From assembly GCA_963422505.1 (NCBI GenBank), contig OY730195.1:54333967-54397966 (forward strand): a DNA stretch of 64,000 bases, written 5' to 3'. Position 1 is the stretch's first letter. The number at the start of each line of letters is the position of its first letter. The notes under the pieces were generated by a model. The model ran no database searches, was not told where the DNA came from, and was given only the letters and a program-made list of their open reading frames with translations. Positions 25,019 through 36,000 of this stretch are shown one piece after another. The translations under genes were made by a program, and so were the position numbers. The DNA comes from Pseudognaphalium luteoalbum. Lineage: Eukaryota > Streptophyta > Magnoliopsida > Asterales > Asteraceae.

Positions 25019-27591
25019 ATGGCTAACAGATCTTTTGAGAAGGGTCACAACATCTTGGTGAATCTAGATGTCAACGAGCGTGGTGCTGAGCGCTTTGAGC
25101 AGATCTTGACATATTTAGCACGTTCGAGAATTCGATTTGCTATCACTGAGTCACCTCCACTGAACAAAGACCTTCTTACGCAGTTTTGGATGAACATTGT
25201 GTATGATGGTGCTGCTAAACCACCTACTATACGTACGACGGTGAATCAGCATCCGATCTCTTTTACTGCTGATGACTTACGACAGCTATTGCAGCTAGGA
25301 ACTTCTGAACAAGAAGCGGGTCCATCTGCTTTTTCAGCTGATTTTATAGAAGGAGCTCTAGGTCGTACAGGTTATTCGGGTCCTAGGAGAGGACGCCAGT
25401 TTGTCAAGGCTTTTGTACTAGGACAGTGGAGATTACTTTTTACTGTTATCGTATCTATTTTTGGAAACAAGAAGTCAGGATTAGATGAGCTTAGTCCTGA
25501 GTTGATGTCAGCTGTACTGTCACTGGTTTACAATAAACCACACAGTTTTTCTTCTTATATCTTTCAGTCCTTCAGAGGACAGATCACTGGAGCTGCTAGG
25601 ACATTGTTTATTCTCTATCCTAGATTCTGCATGCTCCTGATTCGAGCTCAAGTTCCACACTTGCCAGCTTATGCAGCTGATTTTCAAGTTGAGACAATCG
25701 GACTGCGAGGTTACAACGCTTGCTTTTTGCTATCCAAGCGTAAAGATGAAATTAAGCCTGAGGCTGCTGATCTTTTTGGGCATCTTCTTGATGCTGATTA
25801 TGTTGCTCCTCCAAATAATGGTTGGATGGATGCTGGAGCTCACGGTCAAGCTCAACCTCAACTTTCACAAGCTCAACCTCAACCTCAACCAGAAGCAGAG
25901 TCACAGGAGCTCATTGAGGATGTTTTACATCAGGTTGAACATCAAGGTCAACAAGTTGTTCCTGAGCTAGCTGTTGAGGTTCTACATGAGGTTTTGATAC
26001 AGATTGATGATGATACAGATCCCTTGCTACGGGATATTGATAGTTATGTTGAACAACCTGAGGTAATTTTATAATTATATAGTAATATCGGTACTAAGTT
26101 GTTATATAATTATCCCATTAGTGTTATACATAATGCACATGATATAGATATTTAGTTAATTAAATATTATTTCTAATTATGAAATATAAATATCATTATG
26201 ATCAGGGAGCTGAGACTGCAGACCCAGAGGTTACTCGACCTGAGGTTGAGCAGGGACAACTTGATAGATCTGAGGGTTTACCTTCTCAGGTATTTATCAG
26301 ATTAATCATAGATATATAGAACTTGTATGATAGAGCTTTTAGCTAATCATAAATGTTTAATATATTTAATATTTAGGATTCTGATGTTGGTCCATCTGGA
26401 GGCCGTGATGGTCAATCAGCTTCAGATGATGATGATAGTACTCCTTCTCCACCTCCAGATGCTGGTTATATTAGATATCGATCTCGGATGATTCCAGATC
26501 CAGTACTGAAGGAAAAGAGAAAGGCTAAGGAAGTCGATCCAGACTTCAGTATTATTGACGAAGGTCCTGAGGAAGAGGATCTACCTCTTATTCCTCAACG
26601 TCGTAAGCGTTCCAGGACTTTGATCATTCAGGATGGTATGTTTTATTTAGAGTTAGATAATCTTAACTTGTTGTTTATCCGGAGTTCAACTGAGACAGTT
26701 AATTCTGTGACAGTTGCTCAAGATACATCCCAGGTAGAGACGATGATACCGGTGGTTACTGAACCAGTATCTGTACCATCTGAGGTATGAGATAAACGTT
26801 TAGTACTACGAGTATTATAAATATTTAATTAGAGATTGAGACAGAGTTATCTGTAACAATTACTTATTTAATTATATCTAAGTTTATAGGCTGAGAAACT
26901 GCTTGAGTCAGTGGAACCAGAAATGGTCTCCAAGACTGTTGAGGAGGGAGTTGCAAAACTGGTGCATGATGCTCAGTTTCCGACTAATAAAGCTAGTAGA
27001 TTTGCAGCTAGTCTTCTCAAGGAAGCGTTATCTCAAGCTATTCCACCACTCACACGTGAATCATACATTGCTTCAGTGACACCGCCTGGACCATCTACAA
27101 TATCTGTTATTCCGACGACTGGTGCTGAAAGGATTACATCCTTAAAGTCACGAGTTAAGGAATTGGAGCAGAGTACTTCTAGGATTCCAGGGTTGTTAGC
27201 TGAGAATGTTTCTCTTGCTCAACAGATGGTTCATATAAGTGAATCACATTTGACACTGCTGAAGACTCATGATACTTTGCTTGCTGATTTTACTGCCCAG
27301 CGACTGAAGCTTGAACACTTAGAACGTTTGGTGTTGAGAGTGAATTCAGGACAGTCTGCTCAGGGGGAGATAATGATATATCATGAAGCTTGCAAAGAGG
27401 ATGAGTTAGCTAAGAAGAGAAGAGATGATAAAGATGATGATCCCGATGCTCAGAAAGATGGTGAGCCGACTGGTCCTTCAAAGACTGGTGAGCAAGCTAT
27501 TATTCAGGGGGAGTCTGCATGTGTTGGTGTTAGTGGTGATGGTGCTGGTACAAGTGCTGCGGGTACAAGTGAAGCTGGTAAGACAGCTTAG
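25019..27591 (+). CDS. Accessory gene 1 of copia C: four coding exons, 745 aa, unknown function
   Basis: I model exons 25019-26062, 26206-26289, 26377-26784 and 26890-27591. All three introns start GT, end AG, are AT-rich and phase 0, and the joined frame is open to the TAG at 27589. Exon 1 (348 aa) is a compact domain with DDLRQLLQLG, GYSGP, FVLGQWRLLF, ELSPELMSAVLSLVYNKP and LYPRFCMLLI. From memory of the family, similar domains occur in proteins linked to Asteraceae copia elements and annotated as hypothetical. Exons 2-3 encode an acidic, Pro-rich linker with RRKRSR. Exon 4 has a leucine-rich coiled coil (about residues 575-660) and an acidic/Gly-rich tail. I see no signal peptide or transmembrane segment, so envelope is unlikely. 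The start is supported by conservation in B (54150) and by the acceptor just upstream. Confidence 0.7.
26063..26205 (+). other. Intron 1 of accessory gene 1 (143 bp)
   Basis: CCTGAG|GTAATTTT ... TATGATCAG|GGAGCT, phase 0. In-frame stops fill it. In B the equivalent junction appears without any intron (about 55196-55236). Confidence 0.65.
26290..26376 (+). other. Intron 2 of accessory gene 1 (87 bp)
   Basis: TCTCAG|GTATTTATC ... TTAATATTTAG|GATTCT, phase 0, near the minimum size of plant introns, AT-rich. Confidence 0.65.
26785..26889 (+). other. Intron 3 of accessory gene 1 (105 bp)
   Basis: TCTGAG|GTATGAGA ... AGTTTATAG|GCTGAG, phase 0, AT-rich. Confidence 0.65.
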
Positions 27592-28238
27592 ACTTGTGTA
27601 GATATTTGTACTTAGAATTTTAGTTGAATTATAATTGTAATTGAATAATTGTAACTTAATAATTTTTGTAATATATTCGGCTTGAGATTATTATTATTAC
27701 AAGTAAGATATATTATAAATTGTTTAAGTTATTTGATTTAAAAAAAAAAAGTTAAATAAATTAGTGATCGAAAGTCTTCCGACTCATTGAGAAGTCGAGC
27801 GGCGTGTTCTGATTTATTTCAGCGGTCAAAGTTTATTTTAACTTAGACATTTTAGACTTGAGAGTTTTTATAACTGACAAGTTAAATATGTATGATTTTT
27901 TAACTAGACAAATGATATATAATTTAAAGATATAATTGAAAGTTAAGTTCTTGTGATATAACAGTTCAATTAAGTCTTGGAAATTATATAAGGTAATTAA
28001 CAGTAAATTTAAATGCTTGATCATTATTCACAACGCATTAGAATTTAAAGTTAATTAATATTTGTTAAGTGTTTATAAGACTTAAGAATTCTTTAATTGA
28101 TTCAAGGTAATTAATAAAAGAATTATAAGTTATATAGATTGGTTATATTAACACAATTGAAATGAATAATGAAATTTTTTAGATTGATTCAGAGAAATCA
28201 ATAAAAGAATTTATATTATTAATTTGATTTGTGTAGAT
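27592..28238 (+). other. Region between accessory genes 1 and 2 of C, duplicate of the upstream intron segment
   Basis: Contains hairpin motif copy 2 (27767-27826). The following ~250 bp match 24797-24985 in block order (TATAATTGAA, TTCAATTAAG, TTGATCAT / TGATGATC, GTTA-TTAA). It ends with TTTGTGTAG|AT directly before the ATG of accessory gene 2. No ORF is credible inside. Confidence 0.6.
27767..27826 (+). ncRNA. Structured 60-nt motif, copy 2 (two hairpins)
   Basis: Same block as copy 1. Hairpin 1 pairs CGACT (27780-27784) with AGTCG (27793-27797). Hairpin 2 is CTGA ... TCAG within 27809-27822, keeping four pairs with different bases from copy 1. It lies 410 nt upstream of the acceptor for accessory gene 2. 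Confidence 0.5.
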
Positions 28239-29261
28239 ATGGAAATGCTAGAATTGAGTGACTCTGGAAGTGATATTCTTGATGAAATCAATGAAGAAAT
28301 TGATTTTGATCTTGAAGAAGGAGAATTTTTACTACCTGAGGATTGGACTGCTGTTTATGAGAATGAGCAAGACATTGGTGTAGATCCAGATGCAAATATT
28401 GATGAACACCATGTGAGCCCATCTAGAACAGAAGTTATTATTGAAAATAATCAAGGTCCAACAGTTGTTGATGTAGATGAAGAAATCGATGACTCAACCG
28501 ATTCTGAAAAAGATGAAATCTTAATTCCTACCAAGAATCCAGCAGTTTTTCTTAGAAAACTTCCTAAACAGAAAAAGAAGGTTGGAGTTTCTGAAGTTGA
28601 TATAATTGGGAAACGGGAACCTAAAAGAGGGATTATTGGTTGGTACTTTGACTCTGAGCTGAAGCTATTTGCTATTAAGAGGTTTGACGGAGTTCAATAT
28701 CTTGAGCGAAAGCTTGCAGTATTTAGTTCTTTGCCTAGATTTGAGATTCGAGATTTGGCTCGATTACCTTTGAATAACCCAAGTGATGATTTTGTTGGAA
28801 AATATGTCGAACACATAATCAAGACTGAGGTTAGAGCTAATAAATTTGAAAAGATTAAGCCAAGAAAAGGAAAGACGATTAAACTGGCAGAGAGAAGTCA
28901 AAGAACAGGACGAAGAAGAAGAAAGAAGATTTATCCATCTGTTAAGTGTTTACAGCAGATTCCATTGAAGACAATGCCACAAGATATTTTGGAAAATATG
29001 AAGAGTTGGCATGTGGATTCAGAGACTGGAGAAGCTGTAATGGTTGAATCTGATGATGAGGTTGAAGGTGGTGAAAAAGAAATCTTCAGAGTTTATGACC
29101 ATCGACACCTAATGAACATGTCGAAGAAAGATTTGATAAAATTGAATGAAAATAGAATCTTGACGACAGTAGCATGGGGTGACTTAGCACGTGATTATCA
29201 AATGATGGTTAAGACTTGTATTAAATTGAAGATTTATGCTGGTAGTAAGATTTATAAGTAA
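28239..29261 (+). CDS. Accessory gene 2 of copia C: 340-aa basic, probably nuclear protein of unknown function
   Basis: I choose the ATG at 28239, two bases after a TTTGTGTAG acceptor, rather than the in-frame codon at 28224 inside it. Residues 1-95 are strongly acidic (EEIDFDLEEGEF, DIDDSTDSEKDE-like runs). Residues about 108-130 are basic. A conserved globular segment GIIGWYFDSELKLFAIKRF lies at about 131-149, then a dense basic stretch with RTGRRRRKK near 222-230, a likely nuclear localisation or nucleic-acid-binding region, and a C-terminus with YDHRHLMNMSKKDL and GDLARDYQMMV. The protein is conserved with B (56415-57443), with changes concentrated in the acidic part. It stops about 50 bp before the polypurine tract. 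The frame is fully open. Confidence 0.75.
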   Translation: MEMLELSDSGSDILDEINEEIDFDLEEGEFLLPEDWTAVYENEQDIGVDPDANIDEHHVSPSRTEVIIENNQGPTVVDVDEEIDDSTDSEKDEILIPTKNPAVFLRKLPKQKKKVGVSEVDIIGKREPKRGIIGWYFDSELKLFAIKRFDGVQYLERKLAVFSSLPRFEIRDLARLPLNNPSDDFVGKYVEHIIKTEVRANKFEKIKPRKGKTIKLAERSQRTGRRRRKKIYPSVKCLQQIPLKTMPQDILENMKSWHVDSETGEAVMVESDDEVEGGEKEIFRVYDHRHLMNMSKKDLIKLNENRILTTVAWGDLARDYQMMVKTCIKLKIYAGSKIYK

Positions 29262-29312
29262 AAATCGAAGACAACTTGAAGACATAATAGCATAGATGCT
29301 AGAGCTATTGTC

Positions 29313-29321
29313 AAGGGGGAG
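29313..29321 (+). other. Polypurine tract of element C
   Basis: AAGGGGGAG, three bases before the 3' LTR start. The identical tract occurs in B at 57488-57496. Confidence 0.85.
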
Positions 29322-29323
29322 TC

Positions 29324-29922
29324 TGTTGGGACATGTATGTGTGACAACAGATCTAGCTTGTAATAGTACTAGTGATTATTGTAATCAAGTTTGTATAATT
29401 GATTTGGATTTGTAAATGATATTAGTTTTTTATTAATATTCGTTAAATATATTAGTATGATAAAGTGTTAGACGAATATCGAATACGATGTTACAAACTA
29501 AAGTCTGTGAGATAAGATCTCAAGTCGCAGAACTTAGTCCTGCGAGATGAGATCTGTGCTCGCAGAGTTGCGAACCGAGTCGAGATGGGCTTGGTTGTGG
29601 GCTGCGAGTTGAACTCAACTCGCAGAGTCTATCGACCTGCGAATCGAGTTTGATTAAAACCTATAAATACTCAATTAGGTTTAATCCGAAAGGGACTTTT
29701 GGCCATTCATTTTCCAGAGGACAAAAACACTATTCTAAGCAGTCATAAGGTTAGGTATTGATCGATTAACGTTAATTAATCGATACAAAACCTTGTTGAT
29801 AGATCAATTCGCTATTATCTTGCGAAACAAATTGTTCACTTATTGTGAACCAAGTATTGAGGAATTCCGCGCCTTAATACCTAAGATAACCTCGTTATCG
29901 ATCCACGTACTAGGGACTTATA
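29324..29922 (+). repeat. 3' LTR of copia element C (599 bp)
   Basis: Same length as the 5' LTR with about 15 differences. TATA box at 29662-29669. It ends TTATA (CA to TA) and is followed by GTTAT at 29923-29927. Confidence 0.95.
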
Positions 29923-29927
29923 GTTAT

Positions 29928-31450
29928 ACTAAGGGATCCTCTGTTGTATGTCAGTACAGACCTGGAACCACTAGTATTTTCACTATAAGTTTGCTATTTG
30001 TCTAAATTTAAAATAACATAAGTGTACTTTGTGTACCTTAGTTATAAATTCAGTGTTATGTGTTTTACTTGATTTCACAGTATATCATGTTATGGGAAAC
30101 ATAAGCTAATAATCATACTAACAATAAAATGTTTGCTTAGAAATTTGAGTATAATTTGTTTATGTGGATCATAATATTGGTAATCATCTTGAAATGTCTA
30201 TGTAAAAGTTTCACTTTTGTGACTAATTTTTAAATAATTATGGTATGTGGATAAAGGTCTATAAAGTTATAATTTTATAAATATAAGTTAATATATGGTG
30301 AAGTGAGTAATAGTGTATCTGTCACTTATTAGAATTTCATAAGGTATGTATACTAACAATCTATTTAGACTTTTAATAATATCTAAGTGATCTTATTCTT
30401 CCTAATATGATTCCTTAGCAGATAGACTCTTATTCAGTTCATTTATTTTATTTATGTACTTTATTTTATTTAAAGTATTTAGTAAAATGGTACCTGATAA
30501 CACTGTTTGTTTATATGCGTTGTGTTTTATTTTATGTTTCTCTAAAGTTATTTTATTTTATATTACTTTATTTTAATAAGTAGTACTCCTTGGATAAAAT
30601 TTTTACTGAATATTCTCATCTATGTTGAACAATCGTAACAAATACAAGTGAAAAATAATTTATTTATTTTAGACTTGTATATAGATTTAAGACCGTAAGG
30701 TATATAAGTAAATAATTTTTGCTCCATATTTTCTTTATACAAGATTAACTGTATCACGGGTTAAGGTATATAAGCAAAAACATTTTATTTAAAATGTTTA
30801 GGCTAAATAGTTACAGAGATAACTATAAACGGAAATGGGTTTTTATTTTACACTTAGTGTTGATTTTGCATTTTATTCCAATATGCGAATCGAGTATAGG
30901 GTATAATGGGGAAGAGTCAAACAAGTCAAACCTTCACCGAACCCACTTCCTTTGCGAGCTCACTTATACTTGCGAGACGACTGTGTGCGAAACGAAGCGA
31001 AATAATATTTTCGTTTGATTTCAGTTTATTACGAGTACTAGAATGAGCTTTTCTATCCGTAGCTTTTATACACATTTGTATTGCGCTCATTTTGAGGTAT
31101 AAACCAACGGATTTCACCGTGTATATAACTCGAAATTAAGGTTTTAATAAACTTCGGGTTTCGGTTAATATTCACATTGATTTATGTAGATTCAACGGGT
31201 TATTTGACAAGAATCACTAGGGTTAATGTTAAAAAAAAAACGTATATAAACGTAAATCCATTGATAGATTGCTTTAAAATTGGCAAATTAATCGATTTGA
31301 AGTTCAACTCGTAGTAGCAGTTCGTCCAGTGAGTTGAGTTGTAAACTCAATTCGCAGATACAACATTGCGAGTTGAAATTCAATTCGTTTGACTTATTGA
31401 CTTACGGATGGAGTAGGTCTATGGATCGACTTGCGAGTCGACTTGCGGAT
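29928..31450 (+). other. Element B continued: post-pol region up to insertion of D
   Basis: AT-rich and non-coding. CTCTGTTGTA..CAGTACAGACCTG at 29938 repeats the block left of C (15005-15030), so C sits between two copies of a short B repeat. 30880-31150 matches C's putative internal promoter, with a TATAATGG box at 30902 and donor GAG|GTATAA at 31097. GCGAGTTGA-type motifs occupy 31300-31450. D inserts with duplication CGGAT (31446-31450). Confidence 0.6.
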
Positions 31451-32383
31451 TGTGAAACCCGCCAATTTAGGACTTTAACTAGTGCCTAAACTACTTGTAA
31501 TTACGTGTATTTAGTTTTGTAATACTCTAAATATATGTAACATTATGGTGTAATTACATACACGCTTACGCGATTTAATTTAAATCGTACACTTATGAAC
31601 CGGACGAGGTCCGATATTAATAAATGAACGTTGGTGACAAAACTTTTAAATAATGTGGAATTATCCAAAAAAACATTATTTGCATTAATATATTATGAAA
31701 ATATATTACACGTAATTCGTATTGTTTAAAACACTCCGAACGTGGCGAAAACACACGAGACGTGCCCAGCAAACAAAAATAGTTCAAATTATATTTTTAT
31801 AACTTATTACTAAGTACTTTGGTAAAATACTTCGATTAAAATATTCCAGATAAACTTTAACACAAAATGCATAACATTTAATCAATCGCGGAACGTAACA
31901 CAAATTCGAGGAAACAAGCCCACGAGACCCAAATGGGTCGGCCCAGACCCGCGACCCGAGCTCAGCCCCAACCGACCCATGACCCACCCCTTTTAACCCC
32001 TTTCTTCCTCACCTCATCTCATTTACACACACACATCCACCCATTTTTCTCTCATCTCTCTCTACCTTACATTCTCCTCTCTCTCTCTCTCTAAAAACTG
32101 CAAAAATAACACCATTTTCATCATCATAATCGGTCATCTTCATCATCAAGGGAGCAAGAACATCAAGATCACCACTATCATCTTCTACCTCATCTTCATC
32201 TTTTCCATTTTCGATTCTTGGTAAGAAACGCTTCAAAACTCGATTAAATTACTTAGAAAGCTTTTATTTACATGCTAGAATGTCTACCCAACAAGATTAG
32301 GTCCAAAAACCTCATTAAAAATGCTTTAAAAGTTGAAATCTACTGAAAAATCGCGAACAACCGATCCTGCGAGCTCAGATCCA

Positions 32384-32509
32384 ATCTCGGTTCGCAGAGC
32401 CATCTCGGTTCATAGAGCCATCTCGGTTCGCAGAGCCATCTCGGTTCGCAGAGCCATCTCGGTTCGCAGAGCCATCTCGGTTCGCAGAGCAATCTCGGTT
32501 CGCAGAGCA
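32384..32509 (+). repeat. 18-bp tandem array ATCTCGGTTCGCAGAGCC, seven copies
   Basis: Units start at 32384, 32402, 32420, 32438, 32456, 32474 and 32492, nearly identical (one CAT for CGC, last units end GCA). The reverse complement contains TCTGCGAACCGAGAT, the same core as the motif in copia B and C. The corresponding part of D's 3' LTR is deleted, so conservation cannot be checked. Confidence 0.93.
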
Positions 32510-33092
32510 GATCACGGTCAACTTTGGTCAACATTTTTCAGCACTTTGAAATTTACTCAAAATGTTTACCAAATGATGATAATTAATCAATACGATATTA
32601 AACCAATGCTAGAATGGTTAACAATCACTTTTATGAGTATAAAATCGAATCGAAACATAATAATAATGCTTTTGAGAATTATTATTACACACCGTCACCA
32701 ACGGGCCATACATGTTTTTCAAAACTACAAACGAAATACTAAACAAACACTTAGACATTTTCTAGTTGAGTGGACGACTAGCATGGGTGATCTTTCACTA
32801 CACCAACTTACTTACTTATTTACTTACAACCTTGTGCGTTTCGGATGCCAGAAGGCTGCAGGGTTCGGAGAACCACATACGGAATTACATCCGCTTTACT
32901 TACTCGATTTCACATACGTACTTACTAGACTCAGGTGAGTCTTACAGCCCCACTTTTACTGTTTTATACATATGGGGTGAGATACATTGCTTACTTTTCT
33001 TGAACACAAGTACGAACAACTCATTTTACTATACGGGATTGCATGAGTTACTTACTTTTACTGAAGTCTCTCCATCATATATCGTTAGTTAT

Positions 33093-36000
33093 TGTGACAC
33101 CCCTCAAAATATTTATACGCGTAGTATTGCTTAATTCGTAATTAGTTATAATTACGCACAAAACATTCCGAACGAACCCGACAAAAGTACACGACCGTTG
33201 GTGAACAAAATATTAAATAATACGAAATTATTTAATAAACTCAAAAACTTATAAATATTATGCCGATAATATCTAACGAATCATTCGCATCATATAAAAT
33301 AACTCAAACGCGATGAAAACGCGCGGAACGCGCCTGACAATCGAATGAGAACCCAAATATATTATGAATTTAAAATATATCATTTCAAGTAAAACTTTTA
33401 CTTAAAATATCGTACTTTGAATCGATAACGAAAAAGGTCTGATTAAAACGTTACGCGATTTAACTTCCGTAAAATGAACGCGCAAATCGAGACAGATAAA
33501 TTAACGGAACCTTTTTATAAATGTTTTCAAGTATTTAGAATAAAGATATCACATAAAAATATCGAAATTTAAATCGTTACTTAAACGTGCATATTAAACA
33601 TTTAACGTCTAAATTAACGTCGAAACGATCGGGTAAACGACCACGGGACTTAACGTAACTTTGGGGAATTAAAATTTGACCAAATATTGTGTAGGACCCA
33701 TGAGAAATCTGCTGATTTCTCATCACATGCCCACCCATGTGCCACCTCCACTCCCACCCTATCAAATTTCATGCAATTACACCTTTTACACTTACCCACA
33801 CTCACTACTTCCAACCTCCTTTCATTTTCATCTTTCCTCTCCACATTTCTCACAAAAATCCTCTCAAAAATACTGAGAAAAATCATCCCTAAACATCATC
33901 AAAATCACCTTTCATCATCACCAATTTAGGAGGAAGATCAAGAACAAGCTCAAGAACACCATCTCCTTCATCATCTCTTCTTCATCTTCATCATTTCTTT
34001 GTATGGACCACTTGAACCCCTCACTTATTTAGTTAAATACTACTGATTTTAATGTTTATTAGCTCATCTAACTAGATTATGTCCAAGATATATGTTAAAA
34101 TACGTTTTTGAAGTTTTTTTTATAAAAGTGATGATTCTGTCTAGAATGTTACAGCTTACAAAATCGGCCATATCTTGAGTTCTAGGAAGAATTAGATAAC
34201 GAATTTTTTTTTAAAAGTTGCGTATTGAAAAGATCTACAAAAAGTTCTTCTTTGGCTCTTTCCAGAAAAGTACGGATTTTTATATATAACCAGATCTTTG
34301 AGCCTGGTCTGAAGGTTTTCAAAAACCGAGTTCGATTCTTAGCAAAATTAATTACCTATGTAAATAGACACTATAGTTGCTATAAAAGTTATATGTTAGT
34401 ATAGAAACCATGGTGATCAGTTGGTAAAATTTTTGAGGCTTGATTTGGACCAGAAGTTAGTAAGAACTATGGCGAAACAAACCGACAAAAACCGAAAACA
34501 TGACTAGGGACTGTTTTGGAACTATTGTAAAAATCGACACTTTTGGTGAACTCCGACATGAACCGACAATTTATTTGGTCTCTATAAACTGATATATGGG
34601 TTGGGTGAAAATTTCGGGTCAAACCGAGTAAGTTTGACCAAGTCAACAAAAGTGGCTCGATTTCTAAAAGCTTACTATTTTTGGGAAAATGGTAACAAAA
34701 ATGGGTTTGGGTGACTTAGTTGGTAACTTTGACCAACTTTGATCAAGTTTGACCATATTTGACCAGTTTGACCAACTTTGACTAGGCTTGACCACCTTTG
34801 ACCAGTTTGACCAACTTTGACCAACGGTTTAAGGTTTTTACAAACTAAATAATCTGTTTGCAACATATGATATGTACTAATAAATGGTATACAACAAAAC
34901 AAACTTAATAATAATGTCTAAATGAATTAGTATTACAAACTTTCACCAACGGGTCGTACATGTTTTAATAAACGAACTTGAACAACTTATTTGGGCATAA
35001 CTAGTTGATGAACGCTAACATGGATGGTCAACTACGACATCCACATACTTACACTTGTAATCTCATACGTTTAGGACGTTAGGGGATTATTGACTCGAAA
35101 CATAATTGCATTAGAGACACTAGCATCCACAGGTGAGTTCACAGCCCCTACTTTTACTGTTTTCAATACTTTTCTCTAACAGGGGTGAAGGACATAGCTA
35201 CTACTTTATTGTTTTGATACAAACGTACAACGATTACTATAAATGCTTTCATACTATTACTTGAACTGTTTACGAAATGACTTTTCACACTATTTTGGGA
35301 ACATGACAACGAATCTTGGTACGGACCTAGGTTTACGAGAGGTAGTTGTGTGCACAAAAGTCCCAGTGTACGCAGCCTATAACCATTAGCTAGGTGACTC
35401 TAGCCACTAGATATACGGATAGTACTATCGAGTTGACAGCCCTCCCACTATTATAACTTGTTGGTCGCGCCAACCGCACGACGGCAGTCGTAACGAGGAG
35501 CGTATATTTAAAATGTTACTGTGGCAAAAACGTGAAACGTCGTGGATTGGTTATAGCACTAGGGGTCGTTACTATAACTCATAAGGTCTAGCTAACCTTT
35601 GAGGGATCACCGTCTATATCTCCCAACTATTATGAACATTTTTGAAAATAACATTTTCCTACGCTTGATTACATAGGAATGCGTTCCTACTAGTTATACA
35701 ACTAAATTGTTTTCTTTCCAAACATATACAATTGGATGTGTTGACATCACTAAAACGAAGCGATACTTTTGGATGACGTTCCAACTAAAACGAAACATTA
35801 TTTGACTTTTGAGTCAACGAACTTACAAACAAAAATTGGTTTTTCGAACCATACTTATAAACATAAAACCTGTGAATTCACTCAACATTTTGTTGACTTT
35901 TTGCTATGTCTTTCAGGAAACTAGCAGCACCAGTAAGACTGCACACATTCTGGATTAGGCAACCCATGAAGAATTAGGATGCCATGTTTTGGGACACTAA

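Larger units (their letters stand above)
15073..29922 (+). mobile_element. Copia element C, 14.85 kb, structurally complete with two accessory genes
   Basis: 599-bp LTRs at 15073-15671 and 29324-29922 are flanked by GTTAT on both sides (15068-15072 and 29923-29927). Primer site, leader, gag, pol, accessory gene 1 with introns, accessory gene 2 and polypurine tract occur in order. The LTRs differ at about 15 positions by eye (about 2.5%). The last bases of the 3' LTR read TTATA instead of TTACA. The size and post-pol genes suggest the SIRE/Maximus end of copia. All gag-pol frames are broken, but both accessory frames are open. Confidence 0.93.

Noticed and set aside
26636..26684. Possible extra intron (GTATGT) in exon 3 of accessory gene 1
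   Set aside because: The longest possible intron is about 49 nt, below usual plant minimum, and the frame reads through without stops.
25019..27591. Accessory gene 1 as an envelope gene
   Set aside because: No N-terminal signal peptide, no convincing transmembrane segment and no cleavage motif; only its position resembles env.
32384..32509. CRISPR-like array
   Set aside because: Units are directly tandem with no spacers, and the context is a plant LTR.
32333..32938. 201-aa ORF with repeated ISVRRA
   Set aside because: It is only the translation of the 18-bp tandem array in D's LTR; a similar frame exists on the other strand.
33676..33929. Pro/His/Ser-rich ORFs in solo LTR F
   Set aside because: Low-complexity translation of the CT-rich leader tract.
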